From NCBI GenBank assembly GCA_964017045.1, contig OZ024802.1, positions 33,587,802 to 33,651,801 on the forward strand: DNA of 64,000 bases. Reading direction: 5' to 3'. Below the pieces are notes generated by a model that saw nothing but the letters and a program-made list of their open reading frames with translations, did not search any database and was not told the DNA's origin. Both the position numbers and the translations under genes were made by a program. Source of the DNA: Omphiscola glabra. Lineage: Eukaryota; Mollusca; Gastropoda; Lymnaeidae. Below, in pieces: positions 42,986 through 54,050 of this stretch (the stretch's first letter is position 1; each line of letters opens with the position of its first letter).

Positions 42986-43895
42986 CCATCTTGGTTTCAA
43001 ACATGGTGTTACAAAAAAAGTTATCTAGGTTTCAAACATGGTGTTACACAAAATGTCATCTTGGTTTCAAACATGGTGTTACACAAAATGTCTTCTTGGT
43101 TTCAAACATGGTGTTACACAAAATGTCTTCTTGGTTTCAATTATGGTGTTACACAAAATGTCTTCCTGGTTTCAAACATGGTGTTTCACAAAATGCCATC
43201 TTGGTTTCAAACATGGTGTTACACAAAATGTCATCTAGGTTTCAAACATGGTGTTACATAAAATGTCATCTTGGTTTCAAACATGGTGTGACACAAAATG
43301 TCATCTAGGTTTCAAACATGGTGTTACACAAAATGTCATCTTGGTTTCAAACATGTTGTTACACAATATGTCATCTTGGTTTTTATCATGGTGTTACACA
43401 AAATGCCATCTTGTCTTCAAACATGGTGTTACACAAAATGTCTTCTTGGTTTCAAACATGGTGTTTCACAAAATGCCATCTTGGTTTCAAACATGGTGTT
43501 ACACAAAATGTCATCTAGGTTTGAAACATGGTGTTACACAAAATGTCATCTTGGTTTCAAACATGGTGTTACACAAAATGTCATCTTGGTTTCAAACATG
43601 GTGTTACACAAAATGTCATCTTGGTTTCAAACATGGTGTTACACAAAATGTCATCTTGGTTACAAACATGGTCTTACACAATATGTCATCTTGGTTTCAA
43701 ACATAGTGTTAAATAAAATGCCATCTAGGTTACAAACATGGTGTTACACAAAATGTCATCTTAGTTTCAAACATGGTGTTAGACAAAATGACTGAACTCT
43801 ACCAGTCAGTTACAAACATGGTGCTACGCAAAATGTCATCTAGGTTACAAACATGGCGTTACACAAAATGTCATCTAGGTTACAAACATGGTGTT
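42986..43895. repeat. 35-bp minisatellite, about 25 copies, 280-bp higher-order unit
   Basis: The unit is TTGGTTTCAAACATGGTGTT then ACACAAAATGTCATC. The GTGTTTCACAAAATGCCATC variant occurs at 43181 and 43461, exactly 280 bases (eight monomers) apart, with matching neighbours. The array fuses at its right end with the next one (43870-43905). Confidence 0.96.
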
Positions 43896-43899
43896 ACAC

Positions 43900-44760
43900 A
43901 CTATGACTGAACTCTATCAGTCAGTTACACAATTTGACTGAACACTATCAGTCAGTTACACAATATGACTGAACTCTATCAGTCAGTTACACAATATGAC
44001 TGAACTCTATCAGTCAGTTACACAATATGACTGAACTCTATAAGTCAGTTACACAAATGACTGAACTCTATCAGTCAGTTACACAATATGACTGAACTCT
44101 ATCAGTCAGTTACACAATATGACTGAACTCTATCAGTCAGTTACACAATATGACTGAACTCTATCAGTCAGTTACACAATATGACTGAACTCTATCAGTC
44201 AGTTACACAATTTGACTGAACACTATCAGTCAGTTACACAATATGACTGAACTCTATCAGTCAGTTACACAATATGACTGAACTCTATCAGTCAGTTACA
44301 CAATATGACTGAACTCTATCAGTCAGTTACACAATTTGACTGAACACTATCAGTCAGTTACACAATATGACTGAACTCTATCAGTCATTTACACAATGTA
44401 ACTGAACTCTATCAGTCAGTTACTCAATATGACTGAACTCTATCAGTCAGTTACACAATATGACTGAACTCTATCAGTCAGTTACACAATATGACTGAAC
44501 TCTATCAGTCAGTTACACAATATGACTGAACTCTATCAGTCAGTTACACAATATGACTGAACTCTATCAGTCAGTTACACAATTTGACTGAACACTATCA
44601 GTCAGTTACACAATATGACTGAACTCTATCAGTCATTTACACAATGTAACTGAACTCTATCAGTCAGTTACTCAATATGACTGAACTCTATCAGTCAGTT
44701 ACACAATATGACTGAACTCTATCAGTCAGTTACACAATATGACTGAACTCTATCAGTAAG
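43900..44760. repeat. 31-bp hairpin minisatellite, about 27 copies, 248-bp higher-order unit
   Basis: The unit is TATGACTGAACTCTATCAGT then CAGTTACACAA. TGACTGA and TCAGTCA inside each unit are perfect complements around ACTCTA, so every monomer can form a 7-bp-stem hairpin. The linked variants AATTTGACTGAACACT, TCATTTACACAATGTAAC and GTTACTCAAT occur at 44333 onwards and again 248 bases (eight monomers) later. There are no spacers, so this is not a CRISPR array. Confidence 0.96.
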
Positions 44761-45203
44761 TGACATTGCGTCAAAAATACTTTGGTGGTTGCCGAGCAAA
44801 ATAATTAAATTGACAGCCACTGTCCACAAAATCTAACAATGTCACAGCCATATTTCTACTACACACGTTTTAAGCTTGACCTACTTAAGGTCTTCAGAAA
44901 ACAAATTAAGGGCCCTGGATTCTCAGTTAAAAGAAATCTCGGCCAACGAACCTTCGCACATAAACGCATCAGTTACTGCAGAAATAGAGAAACATGCGGA
45001 AACGACGTCATTGCTTGACCCATGAACTCTGTGCTATAAATGGGCGTGATTGTAAAATGCGCATAATTCATCTCTCCACAAGACCATGTTTGTGTTTGTT
45101 GCTCTTGTTTCAGTTGAGGAATGCATGAAATGAGTTTTATTATCCACATAGATGTCATGGCAAAACATGTCAACATCAATATTTTTTTCGGATTCTAAAA
45201 TTT
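44761..45203. other. Unique stretch with a promoter-like cluster
   Basis: See the separate entry for 45003-45133. The remainder is AT-rich with no recognised gene. Confidence 0.35.
45003..45133 (+). promoter_or_regulatory. CRE-like site, TATA box and short hydrophobic ORF
   Basis: CGACGTCA (45003-45010) lies 25 bases before TATAAA (45035-45040). About 46 bases after the TATA box an ATG at 45086 begins a 15-codon frame MFVFVALVSVEECMK, hydrophobic like the start of a signal peptide. Spacing from TATA box to start codon would suit an RNA polymerase II promoter. The TTGCTCTTGTTTCAG within the frame could alternatively be a splice acceptor. Motifs this short can occur by chance. Confidence 0.2.
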
Positions 45204-45432
45204 AGTTACATATAATAGTAATATCATAATTTATTTAGTTGCATATAATAGTAATATCATAATTTATTTAGTTGCATATAATAGTAATATCATAATTTAT
45301 TTAGTTGCATATAATAGTAATATCATAATTTATTTAGTTGCATATAATAGTAATATAATAAATTATTTTGTTACATGTAATAGTAATATAATAATTCATT
45401 TCGTTGCATAAAATAATAATGTAATAATTAAT
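45204..45432. repeat. 33-bp minisatellite, about 7 copies
   Basis: Units of TTAGTTGCATATAATAGTAA plus TATCATAATTTAT are homogeneous except the last two. Confidence 0.94.
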
Positions 45433-46097
45433 CCGTAAATCATTTATCAATCAAATTTCGATAGTTAAAAATTTACCGCTCCCCGCCTCCGTCCCACCTC
45501 CGTCCCACCTCCGTCCCACCTCCGTCCCACTCTCAACTCCTCTGAATCTACGCTGTATTCGAAAGTCCACCTGAAGACATCCCACTAAACAGAGACATGA
45601 ACAGTTCGCAATGAATACCCTAAACCAAAACTAAAATCATAATTTAAAAAAATAACGCATGTTCTCAAACTATTTCGTGTCGCGACCCCGTCACAATGGA
45701 CTTGTGCGGCCCATGTACACAATACACCGTTACAAAAGAGCCCATGTACACAATACATCGTTATAAAAGAGCCCATGTACACAATACATCGTTATGAAAG
45801 AGTTGAAGTGAAAATAGTAGAAAATTAAAATTTGTAAAATAAATCAGAGAATGGCTTTCATACAACGTATTGTCGTGATCATTGTTTTATAGTAGAGCTG
45901 GCTTTTGATTGGCTCTACAACTGGATTGACATCCAAAATAGTCTGTCTTCCAGACGACATTCTCCACACACGCCAGTCAAACCCTATTCAAACGTTCGTG
46001 CAGCGTAAATGTGTATTGACTTCAAGTTTTGTTTCATTAACTTTATCCAGCCCCGTTGGGTACAATTTTGTCTCCTTTATTTCTTCGATAAAAACCC
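45433..46097. other. Unique stretch with two short repeats
   Basis: Four CTCCGTCCCAC units (45485-45535) and three 31-base GCCCATGTACACAATACAtC units (45707-45800). GTTCTCAAACTATTTCGTG at about 45660 is hAT-terminus-like. No gene. Confidence 0.45.
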
Positions 46098-47496
46098 ACA
46101 GGTCATTTGCCCTCATCCAATCTGATAATTTGATTGGTATATAACCCTCATCCAATCTCATAATTTGATTGGTCTAATCGTTCTCATTCTATCTCATAAT
46201 TTGATTGGTCTAATCGCCCTTATCCAATCTCATAATTTGATTGGTCTAATCGCCCTTATCCAATATCACAATTTGATTGGTCTTATCGCTCTCATCCTAT
46301 CTCATAATTTGATTGTCTAATCGCCCTTATCCAATCTCATAATTTGATTGGTCTAATCGCCCTCATCCAATCTCATAATTTGATTGGTCTAATCGTCCTC
46401 ATCCAATCTCATAATTTGATTGGTCTATAGCCCTTATACAATCTCAGAATTTGATTGGTCTAATCGCCCTTATCCAATCTCATAATTTGATTGGTCTAAT
46501 CGCCCTCATCCAATCTCATAATTTGATTGGTCTAATCGCCCTCATCCAATCTCATAATTTGATTGGTCTAATCACCCTCATTCTATCTCATAATTTCATT
46601 GGTCTAATCCCCCTTATCCAATCTCATAATTTGATTGGTGTAATCGTCCTCATCCAATCTCATAATTTGATTGGTCTAATCGTCCTTATCAAATCTCATG
46701 ATTTGATTGGTCTAATCGCCCTCATCCAATCTCATAATTTCATTGGTCTAATCGTTCTCATCCAATCTCATAATTTGATTGGTCTAATCGCCCTTATCCA
46801 ATCTCATAATTTCATTGGTCTAATCGTCCTCATCCTATCTCATAATTTGATTGGTCTAATCGCCCTTATCCAATCTAACAATTTGATTGGTCTAATCGCC
46901 CTCATCCAATCTCACAATTTGATTTGTCTAATCGCTCTCATCCAATCTCATAATTTGATTGGTCTAATCGCCCTCATTCTATCTCATAATTTTATTGGTC
47001 TAATCGCCCTTATCTAATATCACAATTAGTTGATTGGTCTAATCGCCCTCTTCCAAACTCATAATTTGATTGGTCTAATCGCCCTTATCCAATCTCATAA
47101 TTTGATTGGTCTAATCGCCCTCATCCAATCTCATGATTTGATTGGTCTAATCGCCCTCATCCAATCTCATAATTTGATTGGTCTTATCGTTCTCATCCTA
47201 TCTCATAATTTGATTGGTCTAATCGCCCTTATCAAATCTCATAATTGGATTGAACTAATCGCCCTCATCCAATCTCATAATTTGATTGGTCTAATCGCCC
47301 TTATCCAATCTCATAATTTGATTGGTCTAATCGCCCTCATCCAATCTCATAATTTGATTGGTCTAATCGCGCTCATCCAATCTCATAATTTGATTGTTCT
47401 AATCGTCCTCATCCAATCAAATAATTTGATTGGTCTAATCGTCCTCATCCAATCTCATAATTTGATTGGTCTAATCGCCCTCATCCAATCTCAAAA
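46098..47496. repeat. 36-bp minisatellite, about 39 copies (left part)
   Basis: The unit is TTGATTGGTCTAATCGCCCT then CATCCAATCTCATAAT. ATTGG and CCAAT boxes recur in every copy. CGCCCTT/CGCCCTC/CGTCCTC variants mark blocks. Twelve-codon periodicity keeps 188-205-codon frames open. The array is broken by a GC-rich insert and resumes at 47913. Confidence 0.97.
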
Positions 47497-47912
47497 ATAT
47501 GCAGCCCTGAGAAAGCTGATCCTAGGCAACAGTTTCGTCCCATCTACTTGGCGAATTGTTTGCGGGGTGGAAACCCACTGTAAAATCCCTCTTAGAGGGC
47601 GTCCGATGCTTACCCGGGACGGGTGGGGGGAGATATTAGGACGTTAATTTACCATCCCGGCCCCTAGGAAAGTGGACTGCGGACGCTTTAAACGCAGCGT
47701 CTTCGGTCGACCAGATGTCTCCGGGCGGGGAGGGTCTCCGGCGGCAAACCTGATCGAGCGGTTGCTGGTGGGGACATTTCACGCCCGGGGAGGTCTCTGA
47801 CATTACCCCGCACGGCCCGACGTCGGGGAAACCCGGCGCCTGGCAGGTGTGGGTGAGCGCCAGGGAGAGCATAAGGAGCGCGAGCTCGACGGCCCGCTGA
47901 CGCCATTTCCTA
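47497..47912. other. GC-rich single-copy insert inside the 36-bp array
   Basis: About 400 bases of markedly GC-rich, non-repetitive DNA separate two parts of one minisatellite. On the plus strand the left portion is open (ALRKLILGNSFVPSTWRIVC). On the minus strand the right portion is open with a signal-peptide-like start (separate entry). No target duplication or transposon end is recognised. It may be an exon around which the array expanded or an inserted retro-sequence. Confidence 0.6.
47653..47908 (-). CDS. Exon-like frame with signal-peptide-like N-terminus
   Basis: On the minus strand, after CTCATTAG, an open frame reads KWRQRAVELALLMLSLALTH then TCQAPGFPDVGPCG, PHQQPLDQVCRRRP and WSTEDAAFKASAVHF. 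It has a basic start, a Leu/Ala-rich core and a small-residue QA cleavage-like site, the layout of a secretion signal, followed by a Cys-containing sequence. Third codon positions are strongly G/C, unlike the surroundings. A possible donor G|GTAAAT lies at 47651-47652; otherwise the frame stops at 47636-47638. The first Met in frame is internal (about 47872). No family is recognised. Confidence 0.3.
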
Positions 47913-48178
47913 ATGAGATTGGTCTAATCGTCCTCATCCAATCTCATAATTTGATTGGTCTAATCGCCCTCATCCAAACTCATAATTTGATTGGTCTAAT
48001 CGCCCTTATCCAATCTCATAATTTGATTGGTCTAATCGTCCTCACCCAATCTCATAATTTGATTGGTCTAATCGCCCTCATCCAATCTCACAATTTGATT
48101 GGTCTAATCGCCCTCATCCAATCTCATAATTTGATTGGCCTAATCGCCCTCATCCAATCTCATGATTTGATTGGTCTT
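47913..48178. repeat. 36-bp minisatellite, right part, about 7 copies
   Basis: The same monomers as at 46098-47496 resume in the same orientation after the GC-rich insert. Confidence 0.97.
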
Positions 48179-48594
48179 TACGCATGCAGGAGAATAAATA
48201 TGTGGCGTTGTCAAAAGTCGAATATGACGTGGTATAGAGTGGATTTTTAAGTATCTGGTCGATAGAGTATACATGGAAAACTGAACAATCTCAAGTGACG
48301 TCAAGCTCATATATTCTCTAAAAAAAGATTGGGGAGACACGATTATATCATTAAAACTTCTCTTTTAAAAAAATACCATGTGAGATAATTTACAATAATA
48401 TAAGATATTTTTAACAATAACTGATAACTTTTTCTTGTCTTATTTTAATATTAATTTTAAAAAAATATTTTTTATCATATGGGAAACGGGGAGGGGGGCA
48501 GAGGCTTTACATGAAAAGCAGGCAATGGACGAAGGAAAGACACGGTGCATGGCACTTACATTACATAGGACATAACTGCCACCATCCATAGATT
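48179..48594. other. Unique stretch, nothing recognised
   Basis: AT-rich DNA with short frames only. Confidence 0.4.
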
Positions 48595-48800
48595 TGAATG
48601 GGGCTCCCCATCTTATTGCTGGCTTCACGGGCCTAACCGATGGGCTCCCCATATTATTGCTGTCTTCACGGGCCTAACCGATGGGCTCCCCATATTATTG
48701 CTGGCCTCACGGGGCTAACCGATGGGCTCCCCATCTTATTGATGGCTTCACGGGCCTAACCGATGGGCTCCTCATCTTATTGATGGCTTCACGGGCCTAA
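48595..48800. repeat. 41-bp minisatellite, 5 copies
   Basis: Units of GATGGGCTCCCCATCTTATT then GCTGGCTTCACGGGCCTAACC, with few substitutions. Confidence 0.94.
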
Positions 48801-49117
48801 CCAAAGAGGTACGATGACACTGCATAACTCTTTACACAACTCACTGCACAATGTTTGGCATAATGAAACGTTTAACACAGCATCAGCTTAACACATAGCA
48901 CACCATCAACTTAACACACCATCAAATCAACACGTATATTATAGACATCTCACAAAACACATAATAGTAAACAAAGCATAGTGCATATATTTTTTTTTTA
49001 AATTCTAATATAACTTATTATAACGTAACAATAACTTGTAATATAACAGTTGTTGCAATATGACTCAAGAAACTCAAGATGAAACCAATAATAAAATGAT
49101 TTATATATATATATTTA
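48801..49117. other. Unique AT-rich stretch
   Basis: Loose TTAACACA/CATCA repetition at 48865-48930, then AT-rich DNA with a short (TA)n run at 49101-49112, just 3' of the exon candidate on the minus strand. Confidence 0.4.
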
Positions 49118-49223
49118 TTAAATAACCTCCTTCAGCGTTGTCGTACCGGGACCGGCCGGATAATCCAAGTCCCACTCCACATCAATAGCCCGATGTAGAC
49201 AAATAGAATCTAAACGTTCAAGT
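49118..49223 (-). CDS. Candidate terminal exon, minus strand, function unknown
   Basis: The minus strand has an open frame from about 49223 to a TAATAA double stop at 49115-49120. It reads LERLDSICLHRAIDVEWDL then DYPAGPGTTTLKEVI. The composition (acidic, aromatic, a PAGPG turn, Lys/Glu-rich end) looks like a protein C-terminus rather than random translation. Upstream CTTACTTGAAG|A may be a splice acceptor, as an in-frame TGA lies just beyond. The DNA 3' of the stop is AT-rich, and TAATAAATAT could act as a weak polyadenylation context. It could be the end of a host protein or of a transposase. No family is recognised. Confidence 0.3.
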
Positions 49224-49790
49224 CTTCAAGTAAGTCCTCAGTAGCCATCAATTCATTGGCTCAGTCAACTGTGTCTATTTGCCTACGTACTGCCATTCCT
49301 CCAAGTCTTTTGTAAGTAGCATTGTCCAATAGACGAGTGCACAGTGGCCGAGTCAATAAAGACTCAAGCAGAGAATTCGTGGAACTTAGATCCCTATTTC
49401 CTTTTTCACTTTGAATAAATTAGCGATACACTATGTAAAATATACGTCTGTGTATGTGTCTGTCACACATTCGATTCAGGAAGGAATCAGGGAAGGATTA
49501 CAACACCAAATAACAATAAAAATAAATAATAATAATAATTATAATGATAATTCGGCCTTGAGTTGTTTTTAAAATTGTTATTATGTTTTCTCATGCCATA
49601 CCGTTGTTTGCATGACATGACATTTCATTTTATTTGTTGGTGTACGGTGTACGACTGGGTTGGGAAAAATGAACACTTTTTTTTTTAATTTACGGCAGAA
49701 AAGAGCAAGTAGCTTGGTTCTGTTTTCATATCATTGGTTGCTGCCAAGGTTTGGTTGAGTAAACATGGATTGGATGAAAGTCAACTATTT
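49224..49790. other. Unique stretch
   Basis: No further exon is recognised. (AAT)n-like run at about 49520-49545 and AT-rich DNA. Confidence 0.35.
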
Positions 49791-49798
49791 AAGATAAT

Positions 49799-49808
49799 GT
49801 ATATATAT

Positions 49809-49882
<74 letters not shown>
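49799..49882. repeat. (TA)n microsatellite, about 80 bp
   Basis: TA dinucleotides with one AAATATAAATA interruption near 49815. Confidence 0.95.
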
Positions 49883-49885
<3 letters not shown>

Positions 49886-50075
49886 ATTATTTGAAAACAA
49901 GTGGGCGTCGTCCAAGGGCAAGCTACTCTGTCAATTATTTTTTAAAAAAATATTGATTTAATGTTTGCTTAAAATACATTTAAATATATGTTTAAAGTTT
50001 ATTAAAGTAGGCCTACTATGCAGCAGGTTGTATGGGAAATAGAGACCGACACAGCGCAACGAACGAATCGGCCTC

Positions 50076-50922
50076 ATTCTTCACATCATTCTTCACCTCA
50101 GTCTTCACCTCAGTCTTCACTTCAGTCTTCACCTCAGTCTTCACCTCAGTCTTCACTTCAGTCTTCACTTCAGTCTTCACCTCAGTCTTCACTTCAGTCT
50201 TCACCTCAGTCTTCACTTCAGTCTTCACTTCAGTCTTCACCTCAGTCTTCACTTCAGTCTTCACCCCAGTCTTCACTTCAGTCTTGACCTCAGTCTTCAC
50301 TTCAGTCTTCACCTCAATCTTTATCTTAGTCTTCACTTCAGTCTTCACCTCAGTCTGCACCCCAGTCTTCACCTCAGTCTTCACCTCAGCCTTCAGCCCA
50401 GTCTTCACCCCAGTCTTCACCTCAGTCTGCACCTCAGTCTTCACCTCAGTCTTCACCCCAGTCTTTACCCCAGTCTGCACCTCAGTCTTCACTTCAGTCT
50501 TCAATTCAGTCTTCACTTCAGTCTTCACTTCAGTCTTCACTTCAGTCTTCACTTCAGTCTTCACTTCAGTCTTCAGTTCAGTCTTCACTTCAGTCTTCAC
50601 CTCAGTCCTCACCTCAGTCTTCACTTCAGTCTTCACTTCAGTCTTCACTTCAGTCTTCACTTCAGTCTTCACTTCAGTCTTCACCTCAGTCTTCACTTCA
50701 GTCTTCACTTCAGTCTTCACTTCAGTCTTCACCTCAGTCTTCACCTCAGTCTTCACTTCAGTCTTCACTTCAGTCTTCACTTCAGTCTTCACCTCAGTCT
50801 TCACTTCAGTCTTCACTTCAGTCTTCACCTCAGTCTTCACTTCAGTCTTCACTCCAGTCTTCACCTCAGTCTTCACCTCAGTCTTCTCTTCAGTCTTCAC
50901 TTCAGTCTTCACTTCAGTCTGC
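50076..50922. repeat. 12-bp minisatellite, about 70 copies
   Basis: Units of TCTTCACTTCAG / TCTTCACCTCAG, with variants (TGCACC, TTTACC, TTGACC) clustered at 50280-50500. The minus-strand frame is a (KTEV)n polypeptide of about 290 residues with a short unique tail (NEADSFVALCRSLFPIQ), and the plus strand is equally open. The period explains both. Confidence 0.96.
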
Positions 50923-52074
50923 ACAATTTGATTGGTTTGTTTTTTAAAGTGGATGAGCGGAATATTTTACCTTGAACGGAGCAGGACAACAATGAGTCTG
51001 GAAAGGAGCAGTACAACAATGAGTCCGGAACAGAGCTCGGGCAAATGAAAACAAAAGGCTGCACTGAATCGTCTCTTCAAACCGTAAATATCTTTTGTTA
51101 TTTTCAAAACTGCTGAATATCTTCCGGTGCAGATAGTTTCAAATAGTTTCAAGCTAATAAGTTTTCTCAATTCATAACTATAGGTATCATCACCCCCACC
51201 CCCACCTGTCATGTCCAGTTGAAAACACCCCCACACACAAACACTTTACCCATCAGTCCCCCACAGCCTCCGCCAAGTTCCTTGTTTGGATAAATGATTG
51301 GCCGGCAGGGGGCGCGTTATCGCTAAGATAATTAGGGCACGACGGAGCGGCCGGTTCCAAGAAATTGGCGACCCCTAGATTTCCACGGAGTCACCCAACG
51401 AGGAAGTGGGACAAGTAACTCTAGACAGACGAGAGAATAATTTGTTTGTACTGCACATTTGAACTTACACCGTATCAACCTTTAAGGTACGTCCACCGTC
51501 TCCACACAGAGGATTGGCTGCAAGGTACTCTCACATCGGGGACTGGCAGGGCACACAATGCTCAGAGGTCGTGAATGGTGCATCCATGACACCTATGTGT
51601 TCACACTGGGGACTGGCCTGGCTGTGGCTGTATACACTATATTTATGAGATAGAACGTCTACCAGCTAGCTGAGATTTTACCAATAACGACGTAAAATTT
51701 AAAATAAAATTAATTCCATTTTTGAAACCAAACATTGTTCCTCTAACATCTTGTATTGTCTTGTCCACTGCAATAAAATCAAACGTGATTCATTTACAAA
51801 TATTAATCTTCGAACTACGAAGCTATGGCTACTATCAAATATAATATTTGATAGTCAGCTGATATTAAATTCATCGTTTTTTTTTTTAAAAATGAGCGCT
51901 CTTATTTTCTACCGGTTGCTAAGCTACTAGCATGTCAGCTGATAATAACGCATGCGCACTGAAAAAAATTTGACGGATTATTTATGTATATTGCAACTTT
52001 AAGAAAGAAAAAAAACCCCCAAAAATACCATTTGAAAATGAAAAGATTGTCACGATGTTGTTGCGGCAATTTGC
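50923..52074. other. Unique stretch with CTCF-like and NRF1-like sites
   Basis: About 50970-51020 has a GGAGCAGkACAACAATGAGT duplication. CCGGCAGGGGGCGC at 51302-51315 fits the CTCF core motif at 13 of 14 positions. A perfect 23-base palindrome centred on 51843 reads CTATCAAATAT then its complement. CGCATGCGCA at 51949-51958 resembles an NRF1 site. No exon could be closed with splice sites. Confidence 0.4.
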
Positions 52075-53765
52075 GCGTGGTCATTGGAAGTTGTGAGTCA
52101 GCAGTTTGATTGTATGTTTACAGGAAGTTGTGTGTCCGCAGTGTGATGGCGCGGTCACAGGAAGTTGTGTGTCCGTAGTGTGATGGCGTGGTCACAGGAA
52201 GTTGTGTGTCCGCAGTGTGATGGCGCGGTCACAGGAAGTTGTGTGTCCGCAGTGTGATGGCGTGGTCACAGGAAGTTGTGAGTCAGCAGTTTGATTGTAT
52301 GTTTACAGGAAGTTGTGTGTCCGCAGTGTGATGGCGCGGTCACAAGAAGTTGTGTGTCCGCAGTGTGATGGCGCGGTCACAAGAAGTTGTGTGTCCGTAG
52401 TGTGATGGCGCGGTCACAGGAAGTTGTGTGTCCGCAGTGTGATGGCGCGGTCACAGGAAGTTGTGTGTCCGCAGTGTGATGGCGCGGTCACAAGAAGTTG
52501 TGTGTCCGTAGTGTGATGGCGCGGTCACAGGAAGTTGTGTGTCCGCAGTGTGATGGCGCGGTCACAAGAAGTTGTGTGTCCGCAGTGTGATTGCGCGGTC
52601 ACAAGAAGTTGTGTGTCCGCAGTGTGATGGCGCAGTCACAGGAAGTTGTGTGTCCGTAGTGTGATGGCGTGGTCACAAGAAGTTGTGTGTCCGTAGTGTG
52701 ATGGCGTGGTCACAGGAAGTTGTGTGTCCGTAGTGTGATGGCGTGGTCACAGGAAGTTGTGTGTCCGCAGTGTGATGGCGTGGTCAAAGGAAGTTGTGTG
52801 TCCGTAGTGTGATGGCATAGTCACAGAAAGTTGTGTGTCCGCAGTGTGATGGCGTGGTCACAGGAAGTTGTGTGTCCGCAGTTTGATTGTATGTTTACAG
52901 GAAGTTGTGTGTCCGCAGTGTGATGGCGTGGTCACAGGAAGTTGTGTGTCCGCAGTTTGATTGTCTGTTTACAGGAAGTTGTGTGTCCGCAGTGTGATGG
53001 CGCGGTCACAAGAAGTTGTGTGTCCGTAGTGTGATGGCGTGGTCACAGGAAGTTGTGAGTCAGCAGTTTGATTGTATGTTTACAGGAAGTTGTGTGTCCG
53101 CAGTGTGATGGCGCGGTCACAGGAAGTTGTGTGTCCGTAGTGTGATGGCGTGGTCACAGGAAGTTGTGTGTCCGCAGTGTGATGGCGCGGTCACAGGAAG
53201 TTGTGTGTCCGCAGTGTGATGGCGCGGTCACAGGAAGTTGTGTGTCCGCAGTGTGATGGCGCGGTCACAGGAAGTTGTGTGTCCGCAGTGTGATGGCGTG
53301 GTCACAGGAAGTTGTGAGTCAGCAGTTTGATTGTATGTTTACAGGAAGTTGTGTGTTCGTAGTGTGATGGCGCGGTCACAGGAAGATGTGTGTCCATAGT
53401 GAGATGGCATGGTCACAGGAAGGTGTGTGTCCGTAGTGTGATGGCATGGTCACAGGAAGGTGTATGTCCGTAGTTTGATGGCATAGTCACAGAAAGTTGT
53501 GTGTCCGGCGTGTGATGGCGTAGTCACAGGAAGGTGTGTGTCCACAGTGTGATGGCGTGGTCACAGGAAGGTGTGTGTCAAGTGTCATGGCGTGGTCACA
53601 GGAAGTTGTTTGTCCAGTGTGATGGCGTGGTCACAGGAAGTTGTGTGTCCGCAGTGTGATGGCGTGGTCACAGGAAGTTTTGTGTCTGCAGTGTGATGGC
53701 GTGGTCACAGGAAGGTGTGTGTTCAGTGTGATGGCGGGGTCACAGGAAGTTGTGTGTCCAGTGTG
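52075..53765. repeat. 37-bp minisatellite, about 45 copies
   Basis: The unit is GTGTGTCCGCAGTGTGATGG then CGCGGTCACAGGAAGTT. A distinctive variant (GTGAGTCAGCAGTTTGATTG with TATGTTTACA) starts at 52093, 52278, 53055 and 53314, all separated by multiples of 37, so blocks holding it were duplicated. The right 400 bases are more diverged and include shortened units. Confidence 0.97.
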
Positions 53766-54050
53766 AACGTACCTTTACTTGAGTTGGTGGTGGAGTGTTG
53801 GACAATGTTAGTGCTGAACGGTTCCACCTCCATAGGGTTCTCAAACTCGTGATTGACCGATCATGTGGTGGTGGAGCGTGTGACATAAACATTTTTAGTG
53901 CTGGACGGTTCTGTGAGCCAGTGGTCCTTAAACTGTTGGTAGTTTGGGATAAATATTGGTTTAGTTTTTACTGGATGAAACAACTGAAATCCCATAATAA
54001 AAAAAGCTGACTCCCAAATTCACAAACAACTGATTGACTTAGCGGGTTAA
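53766..54050. other. Unique stretch with an old duplication
   Basis: Two diverged copies of GGTGGTGGAGyGTkkGACA about 81 bases apart (53785 and 53866). AGGGTTCTCAAACT and CCAGTGGTCCTTAAACT resemble hAT termini. Confidence 0.35.

Noticed and set aside
43900..44760. CRISPR-like look: 31-bp hairpin repeats
   Set aside because: Units are contiguous without unique spacers, there are no cas genes, and the context is eukaryotic.
50016..50931. 302-codon (KTEV)n frame on the minus strand
   Set aside because: A 12-bp array that is equally open on the plus strand. The short unique tail has no recognisable protein character beyond chance.
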